Below, one piece after another: positions 23,671 to 32,476 of a stretch of DNA of 64,000 bases. A program made the translations under genes and the position numbers. Each line of letters opens with the position of its first letter. Position 1 is the stretch's first letter. This stretch comes from Antiquaquibacter soli (GTDB lineage Bacteria; Actinomycetota; Actinomycetes; Actinomycetales; Microbacteriaceae). The DNA lies in contig NZ_JAUQUB010000001.1 in NCBI RefSeq assembly GCF_030580675.1, positions 1,364,001 to 1,428,000 of the forward strand, in the 5' to 3' direction. The notes beneath the pieces are model-generated. The model searched no databases. It was not told the origin of the DNA and saw nothing but the letters and a program-made list of their open reading frames with translations.

Positions 23671-25269
23671 CTAGGCGAGCGCGATGAGGTCGGCGTAGTC
23701 CTTGTTCCAGTGGTCCTCGACGCCGTCCGGCAGAATGAGCACCCGCTCCGGGTTGAGGGCCTCCACGGCCCCTTCGTCGTGGCTGACGAGCACGACGGCT
23801 CCGGTGTAGCCCGCGAGTGCCCCGAGGATCTCCTCGCGGCTCGCCGGGTCGAGGTTGTTCGTCGGTTCGTCGAGCAGCAGCACGTTGGCACCGCTCACGA
23901 CGATCATGGCGAGGGCGAGTCGAGTCTTCTCGCCGCCGCTCAGGACTCCGGCGGGCTTGGCCGTGTCATCCCCGGTGAACAGGAACGAGCCGAGCACCCG
24001 CCGCGCCTCCGTCTCGGTGAGGTTCGGGCTCGCGGACACCATGTTCTCCAGCACCGACCGCTTGACGTCGATCGTCTCGTGCTCCTGTGCGTAGTATCCG
24101 ATCCGCAAGCCGTGACCGGGGACGACCTCGCCCGTATCGGGCTCGTCGACGCCCGCGAGCATGCGCAGCAGAGTCGTCTTCCCCGCTCCGTTGAGCCCCA
24201 GCACAACGACCTTCGAACCGCGGTCGATCGCGAGGTCGACGGCGGTGAAGATCTCGAGCGAGCCGTAGCTCTTGGAAAGGTTGTTGGCGGTGAGCGGGGT
24301 GCGACCGCACGGAGCGGGCTCCGGGAAGCGCAGCTTGGCGACACGGTCGACGGTACGCACCTCCTCGAGTCCTGAGAGCATCTTCTCGGCGCGCGCGACC
24401 ATCTGGTGCGCCGCGGCGGCCTTTGACGCCTTCGCCCCGAATCGCGCAGCCTGCAGCTGGAGCTGCGTCGCCTTCTTCTCGACGTTGACGCGCTCCTTCT
24501 TCCGCCGCTCCTCGTCCGCCTCCCGCTGCCGCAGGTAGTGCTTCCATCCCATGTTGTAGACGTCGATCACCTGGCGGTTGGCGTCGAGATAGAAGACTTT
24601 GTTGACGGTCTCGCCGACGAGGTCGACGTCGTGGCTGATGACGATGAATCCGCCCTGGTAGCTCTTGAGGAACTCGCGCAGCCAGACGACCGAATCCGCA
24701 TCGAGGTGGTTCGTCGGCTCGTCGAGGATCATCACCTCGGCGTCGGAGAAGAGGATGCGCGCGAGCTCGATGCGGCGCCGCTGACCGCCCGAAAGGGTCT
24801 TGAGAGGTTGGTCGAGGATGCGGTCGGGCAGGCTCAGATTGCTCGCGATGGACGCCGCCTCCGCCTCCGCCGCGTACCCGCCGAGGGCGTCGAAGCGGTC
24901 GGTCAGCCGCGCGTACTTCTTCATCGCGGCGTCCGCGACGGCCGCGTCGTCGCTCGCCATCTCGGCTGTCGCCTTCTGCATGCCGGCGACGAGGTCGCCG
25001 AGACCGCGGGCATTCAGGATGCGCGTGCGCGCGAGCTCCTCGGGATCGCCCGACCGCGGGTCCTGCGGCAGGTAGCCGATCTCTCCCCCGCGCTCTATCT
25101 TGCCGTCCGTCGGCGGCAGCTCGCCCGCGAGGACCTTGGTGAGCGTCGTCTTGCCGGCGCCGTTGCGGCCGACGAGCCCGATCTTGTCGCCCCGGTCCAC
25201 GCGGAAGGACACGTCCTCCATGAGGAGTCGTGCTCCCACGCGCAGCTCGAGGTCGTGCACAGAAAGCAC
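23671..25269 (-). CDS. ABC-F family ATP-binding protein
   Basis: This 532-residue soluble protein has two ATPase domains and no membrane segment, which defines ABC-F proteins. Domain 1 has GRNGAGKT (about 34-41), LSGGQRRRIELA and ILDEPTNHLD. A charged inter-domain linker follows (about 240-300). Domain 2 has GLNGAGKT, LSGGEKTRLALA and LLDEPTNNLD. ABC-F proteins act on the ribosome as translation factors or antibiotic-protection proteins. The sequence does not tell which subgroup this is. The start is GTG. It converges on the SURF1 gene with a 15-base gap. Confidence 0.9.
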   Translation of the reverse strand: MLSVHDLELRVGARLLMEDVSFRVDRGDKIGLVGRNGAGKTTLTKVLAGELPPTDGKIERGGEIGYLPQDPRSGDPEELARTRILNARGLGDLVAGMQKATAEMASDDAAVADAAMKKYARLTDRFDALGGYAAEAEAASIASNLSLPDRILDQPLKTLSGGQRRRIELARILFSDAEVMILDEPTNHLDADSVVWLREFLKSYQGGFIVISHDVDLVGETVNKVFYLDANRQVIDVYNMGWKHYLRQREADEERRKKERVNVEKKATQLQLQAARFGAKASKAAAAHQMVARAEKMLSGLEEVRTVDRVAKLRFPEPAPCGRTPLTANNLSKSYGSLEIFTAVDLAIDRGSKVVVLGLNGAGKTTLLRMLAGVDEPDTGEVVPGHGLRIGYYAQEHETIDVKRSVLENMVSASPNLTETEARRVLGSFLFTGDDTAKPAGVLSGGEKTRLALAMIVVSGANVLLLDEPTNNLDPASREEILGALAGYTGAVVLVSHDEGAVEALNPERVLILPDGVEDHWNKDYADLIALA

Positions 25270-25386
25270 AGCGATAGTCCAGTTCTTTGGGCGCGGTAAT
25301 ACAACGCAAGTCAGGGGGGTCAGCCAGATAGTCTACTTCGTGCGCCGAGGCACACCGCCCGGCCCGCCCGACCCCGAGGAGACCCC

Positions 25387-26013
25387 TTGAGCTCACTGAC
25401 CCTGGCCGTCGGCCGCCCGACCCTTGCCGACAAAGTCTTCAGCCGCAGCATCGCCACCGACCTCGTCCTCATCGCCGCGGGAGCGGCGCTCACCGCGGTC
25501 GCCGCGCAGATCGCCGTGCCCCTCTGGCCGGTTCCGATCACGGGCCAGACGCTCGCCGTGCTGCTCGTCGGTGTGTTCCTCGGCGCCACGCGCGGCGCCG
25601 CGTCGCTCGCGCTCTACGCCGTGCTCGGTATCGTCGGCCTGCCGGTGTTCAGCGACGCGTCCTCGGGCTGGCACGTCGTTGCGGGACCCACCGGCGGGTA
25701 CATCATCGGCTTCGTCTTCGCGGCGGCATTCACCGGCTGGCTCGCGCAGCGGGAGTGGGACCGGAAGCCGGTGTGGGCCTTCCTCGCCTTCCTCGTCGGC
25801 TCGGTCATCCCCTTCGCCTTCGGCCTGCCGTGGCTCGCGGCGGCCCTCGGCAACCTCGGCCTCGACAACTCCCTCGGCGCGGTCCTCCAGAGCGGGCTCT
25901 ACCCGTTCATCCTGGGCGGCGTGATCAAGGCCGCGCTCGGTGCGGGGATCATCTCGCTCGCGTGGTTCGGAGTGCGTCGCCGGGATGCCCGTGCCGAGTC
26001 GAGCGCCGAGTAG
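25387..26013 (+). CDS. bioY: Biotin transporter BioY (ECF S-component)
   Basis: This 208-residue membrane protein has about six helices. Family features are WPVPITGQTLAVLLVGVFLG and the GPTGGYIIGF loop, which form the biotin site. BioY binds biotin and works with the ECF energising module EcfA/EcfT or BioMN, which is not encoded nearby. The start is a rare TTG at 25387, chosen because GAGGAGA lies four bases upstream and the N-terminus SSLTLAVGRPTL fits the family. A 15-bp terminator hairpin follows the stop. Confidence 0.92.
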   Translation: MSSLTLAVGRPTLADKVFSRSIATDLVLIAAGAALTAVAAQIAVPLWPVPITGQTLAVLLVGVFLGATRGAASLALYAVLGIVGLPVFSDASSGWHVVAGPTGGYIIGFVFAAAFTGWLAQREWDRKPVWAFLAFLVGSVIPFAFGLPWLAAALGNLGLDNSLGAVLQSGLYPFILGGVIKAALGAGIISLAWFGVRRRDARAESSAE

Positions 26014-26029
26014 CGCTCCTCGAACGACG

Positions 26030-26062
26030 AAGGCCCGGACGGAGAACCTCCGTCCGGGCCTT
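26030..26062. terminator. Bidirectional hairpin terminator between bioY and sufT
   Basis: There is a perfect 15-bp stem (26030-26044 with 26048-26062) around an AAC loop, starting AAGGCCCGGACGG. The outer AA/TT pairs give short T-rich ends. It serves convergent bioY and the suf operon. Confidence 0.85.
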
Positions 26063-26074
26063 TCGCTGTGCGGT

Positions 26075-26404
26075 CTAGATCGAGAAGCCGAGGGCGCGCA
26101 TCATGTCGCGGCCGTCCTCGGTGATCTTCTCGGGGCCCCACGGCGGCATCCACACCCAGTTGATGCGGAACGCCTCGACGATCCCGTCGAGGGCCTGCGC
26201 CGTCTGCTCCTCGATGACGTCGGTGAGCGGGCAGCCCGCCGACGTGAGGGTCATGCTGATGATGAGCGCGTTGTTCTCGTCGTCCCAGCTGAGGTCGTAG
26301 ATGAGACCCAGGTCGACGATGTTGACCCCGAGCTCGGGGTCGACGACGTCCTTGAGCGCCTCCTCGACCTGGTCGAAGAGCGCGGGTGCGAGCGCTGTAG
26401 CCAT
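26075..26404 (-). CDS. sufT: Metal-sulfur cluster assembly factor (SufT-like, DUF59)
   Basis: This 109-residue protein of the MIP18/DUF59 family has KDVVDPELGVNIVDLGLIYD with its DPE motif, and TSAGCPLTD with the conserved cysteine. SufT-type proteins help mature Fe-S proteins. It follows sufC by four bases and is the last gene of the suf operon before the shared terminator. TAGCGT upstream of the start is formed by the final codons of sufC and should not be read as a promoter. Confidence 0.9.
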   Translation of the reverse strand: MATALAPALFDQVEEALKDVVDPELGVNIVDLGLIYDLSWDDENNALIISMTLTSAGCPLTDVIEEQTAQALDGIVEAFRINWVWMPPWGPEKITEDGRDMMRALGFSI

Positions 26405-26408
26405 GGCT

Positions 26409-27173
26409 CTACGCTACGCCCGAGGGCTGGAGGAATCGATCGTAGCCCTCGTTCTCGAGTCGCTCGGCGAGCTCCGGGCCGCCCTCCTCGGCGACCTTGC
26501 CGTCGACGAAGACGTGCACGAAGTCGGGCTTGATGTAGCGCAGGATGCGCGTGTAGTGCGTGATGAGGAGCACTCCGAGGTCGGTGGCCGCGTGGGCGCG
26601 GTTGACTCCTTCGGACACGATCTTGAGCGCGTCGACGTCGAGACCGGAGTCGGTCTCGTCGAGCACGGCGAACTTCGGCTTGAGGAGCTCCAGCTGGAGG
26701 ATCTCGTGCCGCTTCTTCTCGCCTCCCGAGAATCCCTCGTTGACGTTGCGCTCACCGAACGACTTGTCCATGCGCAGCGCGCCCATGGCCTCGCCGACCT
26801 CCTTGACCCAGCCGCGGATCGCGGGGGCCTCGCCGTCGATCGCCGTCTTCGCGGTGCGCAGGAAGTCAGTCATCCGCACGCCGGGGATCTCGACCGGGTA
26901 CTGCATCGCGAGGAAGATGCCGGCGCGGGCACGCTCGTCGACGCTCATCTCGAGCACCTCGGCGCCGTCGAGCAGGATCGACCCGCTCTCGACGTGGTAC
27001 TTCGGGTGACCCGCGATCGAGTACGCGAGGGTCGACTTACCCGAGCCGTTGGGGCCCATGATCGCGTGGATCTCGCCCTGCTTGACCGTGAGGTCGACGC
27101 CCTTGAGGATCTGCTTCGTGCCCTGCTCGGTCTCGACGCTGACGTGGAGGTCCTTGACTTCAAGTACTGACAT
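26409..27173 (-). CDS. sufC: Fe-S cluster assembly ATPase SufC
   Basis: This 254-residue ABC-type ATPase has Walker A GPNGSGKST near residue 37, the SufC-type signature FSGGEKKRHEILQ and Walker B AVLDETDSGLDVDALK. The ending of that Walker B, with DETDSGLD in place of the usual DEPT, identifies SufC. It powers the SufBC2D scaffold that builds Fe-S clusters in the cytoplasm. It lies 27 bases after the Rieske-like ferredoxin gene and is followed immediately by sufT. Confidence 0.96.
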   Translation of the reverse strand: MSVLEVKDLHVSVETEQGTKQILKGVDLTVKQGEIHAIMGPNGSGKSTLAYSIAGHPKYHVESGSILLDGAEVLEMSVDERARAGIFLAMQYPVEIPGVRMTDFLRTAKTAIDGEAPAIRGWVKEVGEAMGALRMDKSFGERNVNEGFSGGEKKRHEILQLELLKPKFAVLDETDSGLDVDALKIVSEGVNRAHAATDLGVLLITHYTRILRYIKPDFVHVFVDGKVAEEGGPELAERLENEGYDRFLQPSGVA

Positions 27174-27200
27174 TGCTCTATTCCTTCGTCGGCCGGATGC

Positions 27201-27530
27201 TCAGACCGAGACGATCTCGTGGGGGTCGATGGAGACGACGCCGTCGGCGTCGACGTTCACCACGAACACCGGGACGGGCTCGTAGGCGGGGAGGTTCTGG
27301 GGCTTTCCGGTGCGCAGCGAGAAGGTGGAGCCGTGCGCCCAGCACTCGATCGCGTCATCCTCGACGAAGCCTTCGGCGAGCGAGATGTCGCCGTGGGTGC
27401 ACGTGTCGCCGATCGCATGAACGTCGCCGGCGGAGTCCTTCACCACGACGATGGCCGTTCCGTCGAGCACGACCCGGAAGGCCTTGTTCACCTCGAGCTC
27501 GTCGAGGGTGCAGACGCGTTCGGCGCTCAT
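27201..27530 (-). CDS. Rieske-type [2Fe-2S] ferredoxin within suf operon
   Basis: This 109-residue protein has the Rieske ligand pattern: CTHGD (Cys and His) and, about 18 residues later, CWAHGS (Cys and His). It resembles ferredoxin subunits of non-heme iron oxygenases. The start ATG at 27530 overlaps the sufD stop as ATGA. It could carry electrons for cluster assembly or be an early client of the pathway; both are inference from position. It is a common companion of sufBDC in Micrococcales. Confidence 0.92.
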   Translation of the reverse strand: MSAERVCTLDELEVNKAFRVVLDGTAIVVVKDSAGDVHAIGDTCTHGDISLAEGFVEDDAIECWAHGSTFSLRTGKPQNLPAYEPVPVFVVNVDADGVVSIDPHEIVSV

Positions 27531-28726
27531 GACGCCGCTCCCAGCTCGTCGACGATGCGACCGGCGAGGTAGGACTCGAGCTCCGGGTCGCCGACCTTCT
27601 GCACGATCTCGTTGAGGAAGCCGATCACGACGAGGCGGCGGGCCTCCGCCTCGCTGATCCCGCGTGCCTGCAGGTAGAAGAGCTGCTCGTCGTCGAACCG
27701 GCCGGTCGCGCTCGCGTGGCCGGCGCCGAGGATGTCGCCCGTCTCGATCTCCAGGTTCGGGATGCTGTCCGCCCGGGTACCCTCGCTCAGCACGAGGTTG
27801 CGGTTCTGCTCGTACGAGTCGGTGCCGGTCGCGTCCCGACCGATGAGGACGTCGCCCACCCACACCGTGCGGGCGCCATCGCCCTGGAGCGCGCCCTTGT
27901 AGTTGACGCGGCCCACGGTGTGGGCCGCCTCGTGGTGGAGGTAGACGCGCTGCTCGAGGTGCTGGCCCGCGTCGGCGAAGTAGAGGCCATAGAGGTCGCC
28001 GTTAGCGCCCTCCCCGCTCAGGTGCACGGAGGGATTCACCCGAACGATGGCACCGCCGAGGGAGACGACGATGTGCGTGAGCGAGGCATCCCGGCCGACG
28101 CGCGCGAAGTGGCTCGCGAGATGGAGCGCGTAGTCGTCCCACTCCTGAAGGGAGACGACGGTGAGGCGTGCGCCGTCCTCGACGACGATCTCGACGTTCT
28201 CTGCGAGAACGCCGGGGCCGGAACTGCGCAGCACGACGTGACCCTGGCTGTTCGGCTTCGCGGTGATGACCGTGTGCGCCGCTCGGGGCGCGCTGCCGAA
28301 ACCGGACCGGTCGAGACCGACAGCGATCCGCTCGTCGCCGGAGACGGTGACCGAGAGGGCCTTCTGGGTGCTCGACCAGGCGTTGGCGGCGGCACGGTCC
28401 TCGGGGGTTCCGGCGGAGCCCACGCGCGGGTCGTCCATACCGATCCACTCGACGGCGGCCCCCGATGAGCTGCCCCGGTCGGCGAGGTCGTAGGCGGAGC
28501 CGTCGAGCTCATCGTCGATGAGGGTCTTCACGCGGGAGACCGGTGTGAGCTTCCAGTCGATCTCGACGCCGAGAACGGGAGCGAAGTCCTCGTGGCGAGT
28601 CGAGCTGAAGCGCTCGGAACGGGTCTGGACGGGCACCGTCGCGGCGCCCCAACCGCCGTCGCTGTGCGCTCGCGCGCCGTGCTGCTCGGACCCCGCTGCG
28701 GACGTCTGGGTAGTGGCGATACTCAT
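27527..28726 (-). CDS. sufD: Fe-S cluster assembly protein SufD
   Basis: This 399-residue protein shares the right-handed beta-helix core with SufB. Characteristic segments are QRVYLHHEAAHTVGRVNYKG, ARTVWVGDVLIGRDATGTDS and the C-terminal EIETGDILGAGHASATGRF with DEQLFYLQARGISE. SufD pairs with SufB and SufC as the scaffold complex. The gene abuts sufB with no gap and overlaps the Rieske gene, so translation is probably coupled. Confidence 0.95.
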   Translation of the reverse strand: MSIATTQTSAAGSEQHGARAHSDGGWGAATVPVQTRSERFSSTRHEDFAPVLGVEIDWKLTPVSRVKTLIDDELDGSAYDLADRGSSSGAAVEWIGMDDPRVGSAGTPEDRAAANAWSSTQKALSVTVSGDERIAVGLDRSGFGSAPRAAHTVITAKPNSQGHVVLRSSGPGVLAENVEIVVEDGARLTVVSLQEWDDYALHLASHFARVGRDASLTHIVVSLGGAIVRVNPSVHLSGEGANGDLYGLYFADAGQHLEQRVYLHHEAAHTVGRVNYKGALQGDGARTVWVGDVLIGRDATGTDSYEQNRNLVLSEGTRADSIPNLEIETGDILGAGHASATGRFDDEQLFYLQARGISEAEARRLVVIGFLNEIVQKVGDPELESYLAGRIVDELGAAS

Positions 28727-30145
28727 TTAGCCGACGGAGCCTTCCATGCTCATCTCGATGAGCTTGTTGAGTTCGAGTGCGTACTCCATGGGCAGCTCGC
28801 GAGCGATCGGCTCGATGAAGCCGCGCACGATCATCGCCATCGCCTCGTCCTCGGGAAGACCCCGCGACTGCAGGTAGAAGAGCTGCTCCTCGCTGACCCG
28901 GGACACCGTCGCCTCGTGCCCGAGTTGGACGTCGTCGACGCGGATGTCGATGGCGGGGTAGGTGTCCGACCGCGAGATCGTGTCCACGAGCAGGGCATCG
29001 CAGCGCACCGTATTGGCGGAGTGGTGCGCCTTCTCATCGACGCGCACCTCGCCGCGATAGCCGGCGCGGCCACCGCCCCGGGCGATCGACTTGGAGACGA
29101 TCGAGGAGGTGGTGTACGGCGCCATGTGGATCATCTTCGCGCCGGCGTCCTGGTGCTGGCCGGGCCCGGCGAAGGCGACGGACAGCGTCTCGCCCTTCGC
29201 GTGCTCGCCGGCGAGGAAGATCGACGGGTACTTCATCGTCACCTTCGAGCCGATGTTGCCGTCGATCCACTCCATCGTCGCGCCCTCGTGGGCGATGGCG
29301 CGCTTGGTGACGAGGTTGTAGACGTTGTTCGACCAGTTCTGGATCGTCGTGTAGCGCACGCGGGCGTTCTTCTTGACGATGATCTCCACGACGGCCGAGT
29401 GCAGGGAGTCGGACTTGTAGATCGGGGCGGTGCATCCCTCGATGTAGTGGACGTACGAGCCCTCGTCGGCGATGATCAGGGTCCGCTCGAACTGGCCCAT
29501 GTTCTCCGTGTTGATGCGGAAGTACGCCTGCAGCGGGATCTCGACGTGGACACCCTTGGGGACGTAGACGAACGATCCCCCGGACCACACGGCCGTGTTG
29601 AGCGCCGCGAACTTGTTGTCGCCGGCCGGGATGACCGTGCCGAAGTACTCCTCGAAGAACTCGGGGTGCTCGCGCAGCGCCGTGTCGGTGTCCATGAAGA
29701 TGACGCCCTGGCGCTCGAGCTCCTCGTTGATCGCGTGGTACACGACCTCGGACTCGTACTGGGCGGCGACGCCCGCGACGAGCCGCTGCCGCTCCGCCTC
29801 CGGGATGCCGAGCTTCTCGTAGGTCGCCTTGATGTCCTCGGGCAGGTCGTCCCAGCTCTGGGCCTGCTTCTCCGTCGAGCGCACGAAGTACTTGATGTTG
29901 TCGAAGTCGATGCCCGACAGGTCGGCACCCCAGAGGGGCATGGGCTTGCGGAAGAAGTTCTTCAGCCCCGCGAGGCGGGTCTTGAGCATGGACTCCGGCT
30001 CGTTCTTCAGGGCCGAGATGTCGCGCACGACCTCCTCGTTGATACCGCGCCGCGCCGAGGCGCCCGCTGCGTCGGGGTCGGACCATCCGAACTCATACTG
30101 GCCCAGACTGCCCAGCTCGGGTCGGTCGATCAGCACGTCAGCCAT
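28727..30145 (-). CDS. sufB: Fe-S cluster assembly protein SufB
   Basis: The start at ATG 30145 gives 472 residues, the usual SufB length. AGAGGT lies six bases upstream. A longer open frame to 30262 adds unconserved residues. SufB signatures include [49 protein letters not shown] (cysteine region) and [17 protein letters not shown]. SufB is the scaffold subunit on which the nascent cluster forms. It is the first gene of the operon sufB-sufD-Rieske-sufC-sufT. No sufS or sufU is present, and no sufR regulator precedes it. Confidence 0.96.
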   Translation of the reverse strand: MADVLIDRPELGSLGQYEFGWSDPDAAGASARRGINEEVVRDISALKNEPESMLKTRLAGLKNFFRKPMPLWGADLSGIDFDNIKYFVRSTEKQAQSWDDLPEDIKATYEKLGIPEAERQRLVAGVAAQYESEVVYHAINEELERQGVIFMDTDTALREHPEFFEEYFGTVIPAGDNKFAALNTAVWSGGSFVYVPKGVHVEIPLQAYFRINTENMGQFERTLIIADEGSYVHYIEGCTAPIYKSDSLHSAVVEIIVKKNARVRYTTIQNWSNNVYNLVTKRAIAHEGATMEWIDGNIGSKVTMKYPSIFLAGEHAKGETLSVAFAGPGQHQDAGAKMIHMAPYTTSSIVSKSIARGGGRAGYRGEVRVDEKAHHSANTVRCDALLVDTISRSDTYPAIDIRVDDVQLGHEATVSRVSEEQLFYLQSRGLPEDEAMAMIVRGFIEPIARELPMEYALELNKLIEMSMEGSVG

Positions 30146-30396
30146 AGTTACCTCTTTCCCACCGGTGCCAACCTCGGTGGTTGCGCCGGCATTCCCATTC
30201 ACAGCACAGAGCCGGGCTTCGGCCTGCAGGCTGACGAGTGTGTGGCTCTGGCGAGTGCACACGCTGGGGCTTGCTTAGACTGAACCAGGACAAGGAGCGG
30301 GTCGCTCCGGTGTCTACGCTGACTCCCCGGCTTGGGCGTGTTCTGAGAACCCCAACATTCTACAGACAGCGGCAGGAAATAACAGGAGGTTCGGCC
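30146..30396. promoter_or_regulatory. Divergent control region of suf operon and ctaA
   Basis: This 251-base gap carries no convincing gene. On the plus strand TAGACT at 30276-30281 is a possible -10 for ctaA. On the minus strand TAGAAT at 30362-30357 is a possible -10 for suf, about 210 bases upstream of sufB, which would leave a long leader. Neither has a good -35. I did not find a SufR-type or Zur-type palindrome. Confidence 0.4.
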
Positions 30397-31314
30397 GTGA
30401 AAGCCGTGTTCGCCCGCTTGCCCCAGCGCGTGGATGCCCGCATCCGCGTCTTCGCGATTGCCACCCTCGTGGCGCAGATCCTCATCGTCGGGACCGGTGG
30501 CGCGGTCCGCCTCACGGGATCCGGCCTCGGCTGCCCGACGTGGCCGCGCTGCACGGCGGAGTCGTTCGTCACGACCCCGGAGATGGGCATCCACGGCATC
30601 ATCGAGTTCGGCAACCGGCTCCTCACGTTCGTGCTCGTCGCGATCGCGATCATCATGTTCGTCCTGGTCCTGCGCATCCGACGCGAGCGCCGCGACCTGT
30701 TCGTGCTCTCGCTGCTCATCGGCCTCTACGTGCCGATCCAGGCGATCATCGGCGGGATCACCGTGCTCACCAACCTCAACCCCTACGTGGTGGGCCTGCA
30801 CTTCCTGGCGTCGGTCGTCCTCGTGGCGCTCTCGGCGGTGCTCGTCTACCGGGTGTTCGTGGGCCCGCGCGGCCAGGCCCTCGCGGTACCCGGCTGGTAC
30901 CGGGCTCTCGCGATCGTCACGGCGTTTCTCGTCGCGGTGACGATCCTCGTGGGCATCCTCGTCACAGGGTCAGGACCGCACGCCGGGGACGGCGGCGCCG
31001 CCCGCAACGGACTCGACCCGGAGTTCCTGCAGCACGTGCACAGCTGGCCCGCCTACGCCACCTTCGCCGCCACCCTTGCCCTCGTCGTCGGGGCATGGCG
31101 CCTTCGCTCGCGCCGGCTCCTCGCCCTGACGGTCGCGCTGTTCGGTGTCGAGGGTGCGCAGATCGTCGTCGGACTCGCCCAGGCCAACCTCGGCCTCCCC
31201 GAGATCCTCGTGGGCATCCACATGGTGCTCGCCTGCTGCCTCGCCGCGGCGATGACTGCGGTGGTGTGCGCGTTGCGCGAATCGAGCCCCGAGTCCGCGG
31301 CTCCTTCGGCCTAG
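30397..31314 (+). CDS. ctaA: Heme A synthase (COX15/CtaA)
   Basis: The start is GTG 30397 with AGGAGGT six bases upstream, giving 305 residues. A longer open frame from 30238 lacks a ribosome-binding site and adds unconserved sequence. The protein has about eight transmembrane helices. Family motifs are [20 protein letters not shown], the heme-binding histidines in [25 protein letters not shown] and GIHMVLACC, and [12 protein letters not shown]. It oxidises heme O to heme A for cytochrome oxidase. It converges on ctaB, the previous step, with overlapping stops. Confidence 0.95.
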   Translation: MKAVFARLPQRVDARIRVFAIATLVAQILIVGTGGAVRLTGSGLGCPTWPRCTAESFVTTPEMGIHGIIEFGNRLLTFVLVAIAIIMFVLVLRIRRERRDLFVLSLLIGLYVPIQAIIGGITVLTNLNPYVVGLHFLASVVLVALSAVLVYRVFVGPRGQALAVPGWYRALAIVTAFLVAVTILVGILVTGSGPHAGDGGAARNGLDPEFLQHVHSWPAYATFAATLALVVGAWRLRSRRLLALTVALFGVEGAQIVVGLAQANLGLPEILVGIHMVLACCLAAAMTAVVCALRESSPESAAPSA

Positions 31315-32231
31315 AAGGGCAGGAGCGGGTCGACGCCGACCGCGAGGAAGACGAGCGTCAGGTACGTGATCGAGGAGTGGAAGACCCGCATCGGTCGCAC
31401 CTCTCCGTGCCGGATCGCCGTGTTGTACAGGCGGTGCGACTCGACGATGAACCACGCGCCGCTGGCGATCGCCACGACCGAGTAGAACACGCCCATCGGC
31501 GCGACCGGGATCAGCAGGAGCGAGCACGCGACGGTCGCCCACGCGTACAGGACGACCTGGAGGCCGACGACGGTGCGGCCGCGCACGACCGCGAGCATCG
31601 GCACGTTCACCGACTGGTAGTCCGCGCGGTACTTCATCGAGAGCGGCCAGTAGTGCGGCGGCGTCCAGAGGAAGACGATCCCGAAGAGGATGACCGGGGT
31701 CCAGCTCAGTGACCCGGTGACGGCGGCCCAGCCGATGAGGACGGGCATGCATCCTGCCGCTCCGCCCCAGATGATGTTCTGCGGCGTGCGGCGCTTGAGG
31801 ACGAGCGTGTAGACGAGGACGTAGAAGAGGATGGCGGCGAGCGACAGTGCGGCCGCGAGCCAGTTGACGAGGAAGCCGAGCCACAGCACGGAGGCGATCC
31901 CGGTGATCCACGCGAAGGCGAGGGCCTCGCGATCGCTCAGCTCTCCCGTGACGAGCGGACGCTTCTGCGTGCGGTTCATCACCCGGTCGATGTCGCGGTC
32001 GATGTAGCAGTTGAAGGCGTTGGCCGAGCCCGCGGAGAGCGAGCCGCCGATGAGCGTGCCGAGCACGAGCCAGAGATTCGGGATGCCCTGCGCCGCGAGA
32101 ATCATCACGGGGGCGGTCGTCACGAGCAGCAGCTCGATGACGCGAGGCTTCGTGAGGGCGACGTAGGCCCTGATCTTGCGGACGACGCCGATCCGACCGG
32201 TCTCCGGGCGGTTCTCGAGCGCGACATCCAT
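31311..32231 (-). CDS. ctaB: Protoheme IX farnesyltransferase (heme O synthase)
   Basis: The start at ATG 32231 gives 306 residues with about nine transmembrane helices. The prenyltransferase motif [15 protein letters not shown] near residue 80 binds the magnesium-diphosphate. [17 protein letters not shown] and [16 protein letters not shown] are family signatures. It attaches a farnesyl group to heme B, giving heme O for CtaA. TATCAT lies seven bases upstream, a leaderless arrangement. Its TAG stop is nested with that of ctaA in CTAG. Confidence 0.95.
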   Translation of the reverse strand: MDVALENRPETGRIGVVRKIRAYVALTKPRVIELLLVTTAPVMILAAQGIPNLWLVLGTLIGGSLSAGSANAFNCYIDRDIDRVMNRTQKRPLVTGELSDREALAFAWITGIASVLWLGFLVNWLAAALSLAAILFYVLVYTLVLKRRTPQNIIWGGAAGCMPVLIGWAAVTGSLSWTPVILFGIVFLWTPPHYWPLSMKYRADYQSVNVPMLAVVRGRTVVGLQVVLYAWATVACSLLLIPVAPMGVFYSVVAIASGAWFIVESHRLYNTAIRHGEVRPMRVFHSSITYLTLVFLAVGVDPLLPF

Positions 32232-32238
32232 AGTCACG

Positions 32239-32244
32239 ATGATA
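32239..32244 (-). promoter_or_regulatory. -10-like hexamer for leaderless ctaB
   Basis: TATCAT on the minus strand ends seven bases before the ctaB ATG. A TTGACG lies further upstream but 23 bases away, too far for a standard -35. Confidence 0.45.
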
Positions 32245-32476
32245 GGCGACGCAGGCTGGCGCTCCCGCGTCAAGGCCCCGTCACACGACCGCATCCCACC
32301 CCGGTGACTCCCTATACTGATAGCGCCTGCCCGCCGACACCACCACGCGGCCCATCCCCCACCACTGTTCCGGATGCGACTGCCGTCGGCAGCGCCGATG
32401 ATGTCCGCGGCGGGCTTTCGTATCGCCGTGCACCAGCCTTCCGGGCGGCGCCGCTTGCAGAAGGGTCATCAACACC
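32245..32476 (+). promoter_or_regulatory. tkt promoter and about 150-base leader
   Basis: TATACT at 32313-32318 is a strong -10 match; the -35 region is weak. The inferred leader of about 150 bases contains the 13-base near-palindrome CTGCCG-T-CGGCAG at 32380-32392 and no open reading frame that I trust. AGAAGG lies about ten bases before the GTG start. No known riboswitch was recognised. Confidence 0.55.

Noticed and set aside
26405-26417. TAGCGT before sufT as a leaderless promoter
   Set aside because: The hexamer is formed by the last codons and stop of sufC four bases upstream. The operon context explains expression. It shows how stop codons can mimic a TANNNT element.
30238-30396. N-terminal 53-residue extension of CtaA
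   Set aside because: It is in frame but has no ribosome-binding site and no conserved sequence. AGGAGGT directly precedes GTG 30397.
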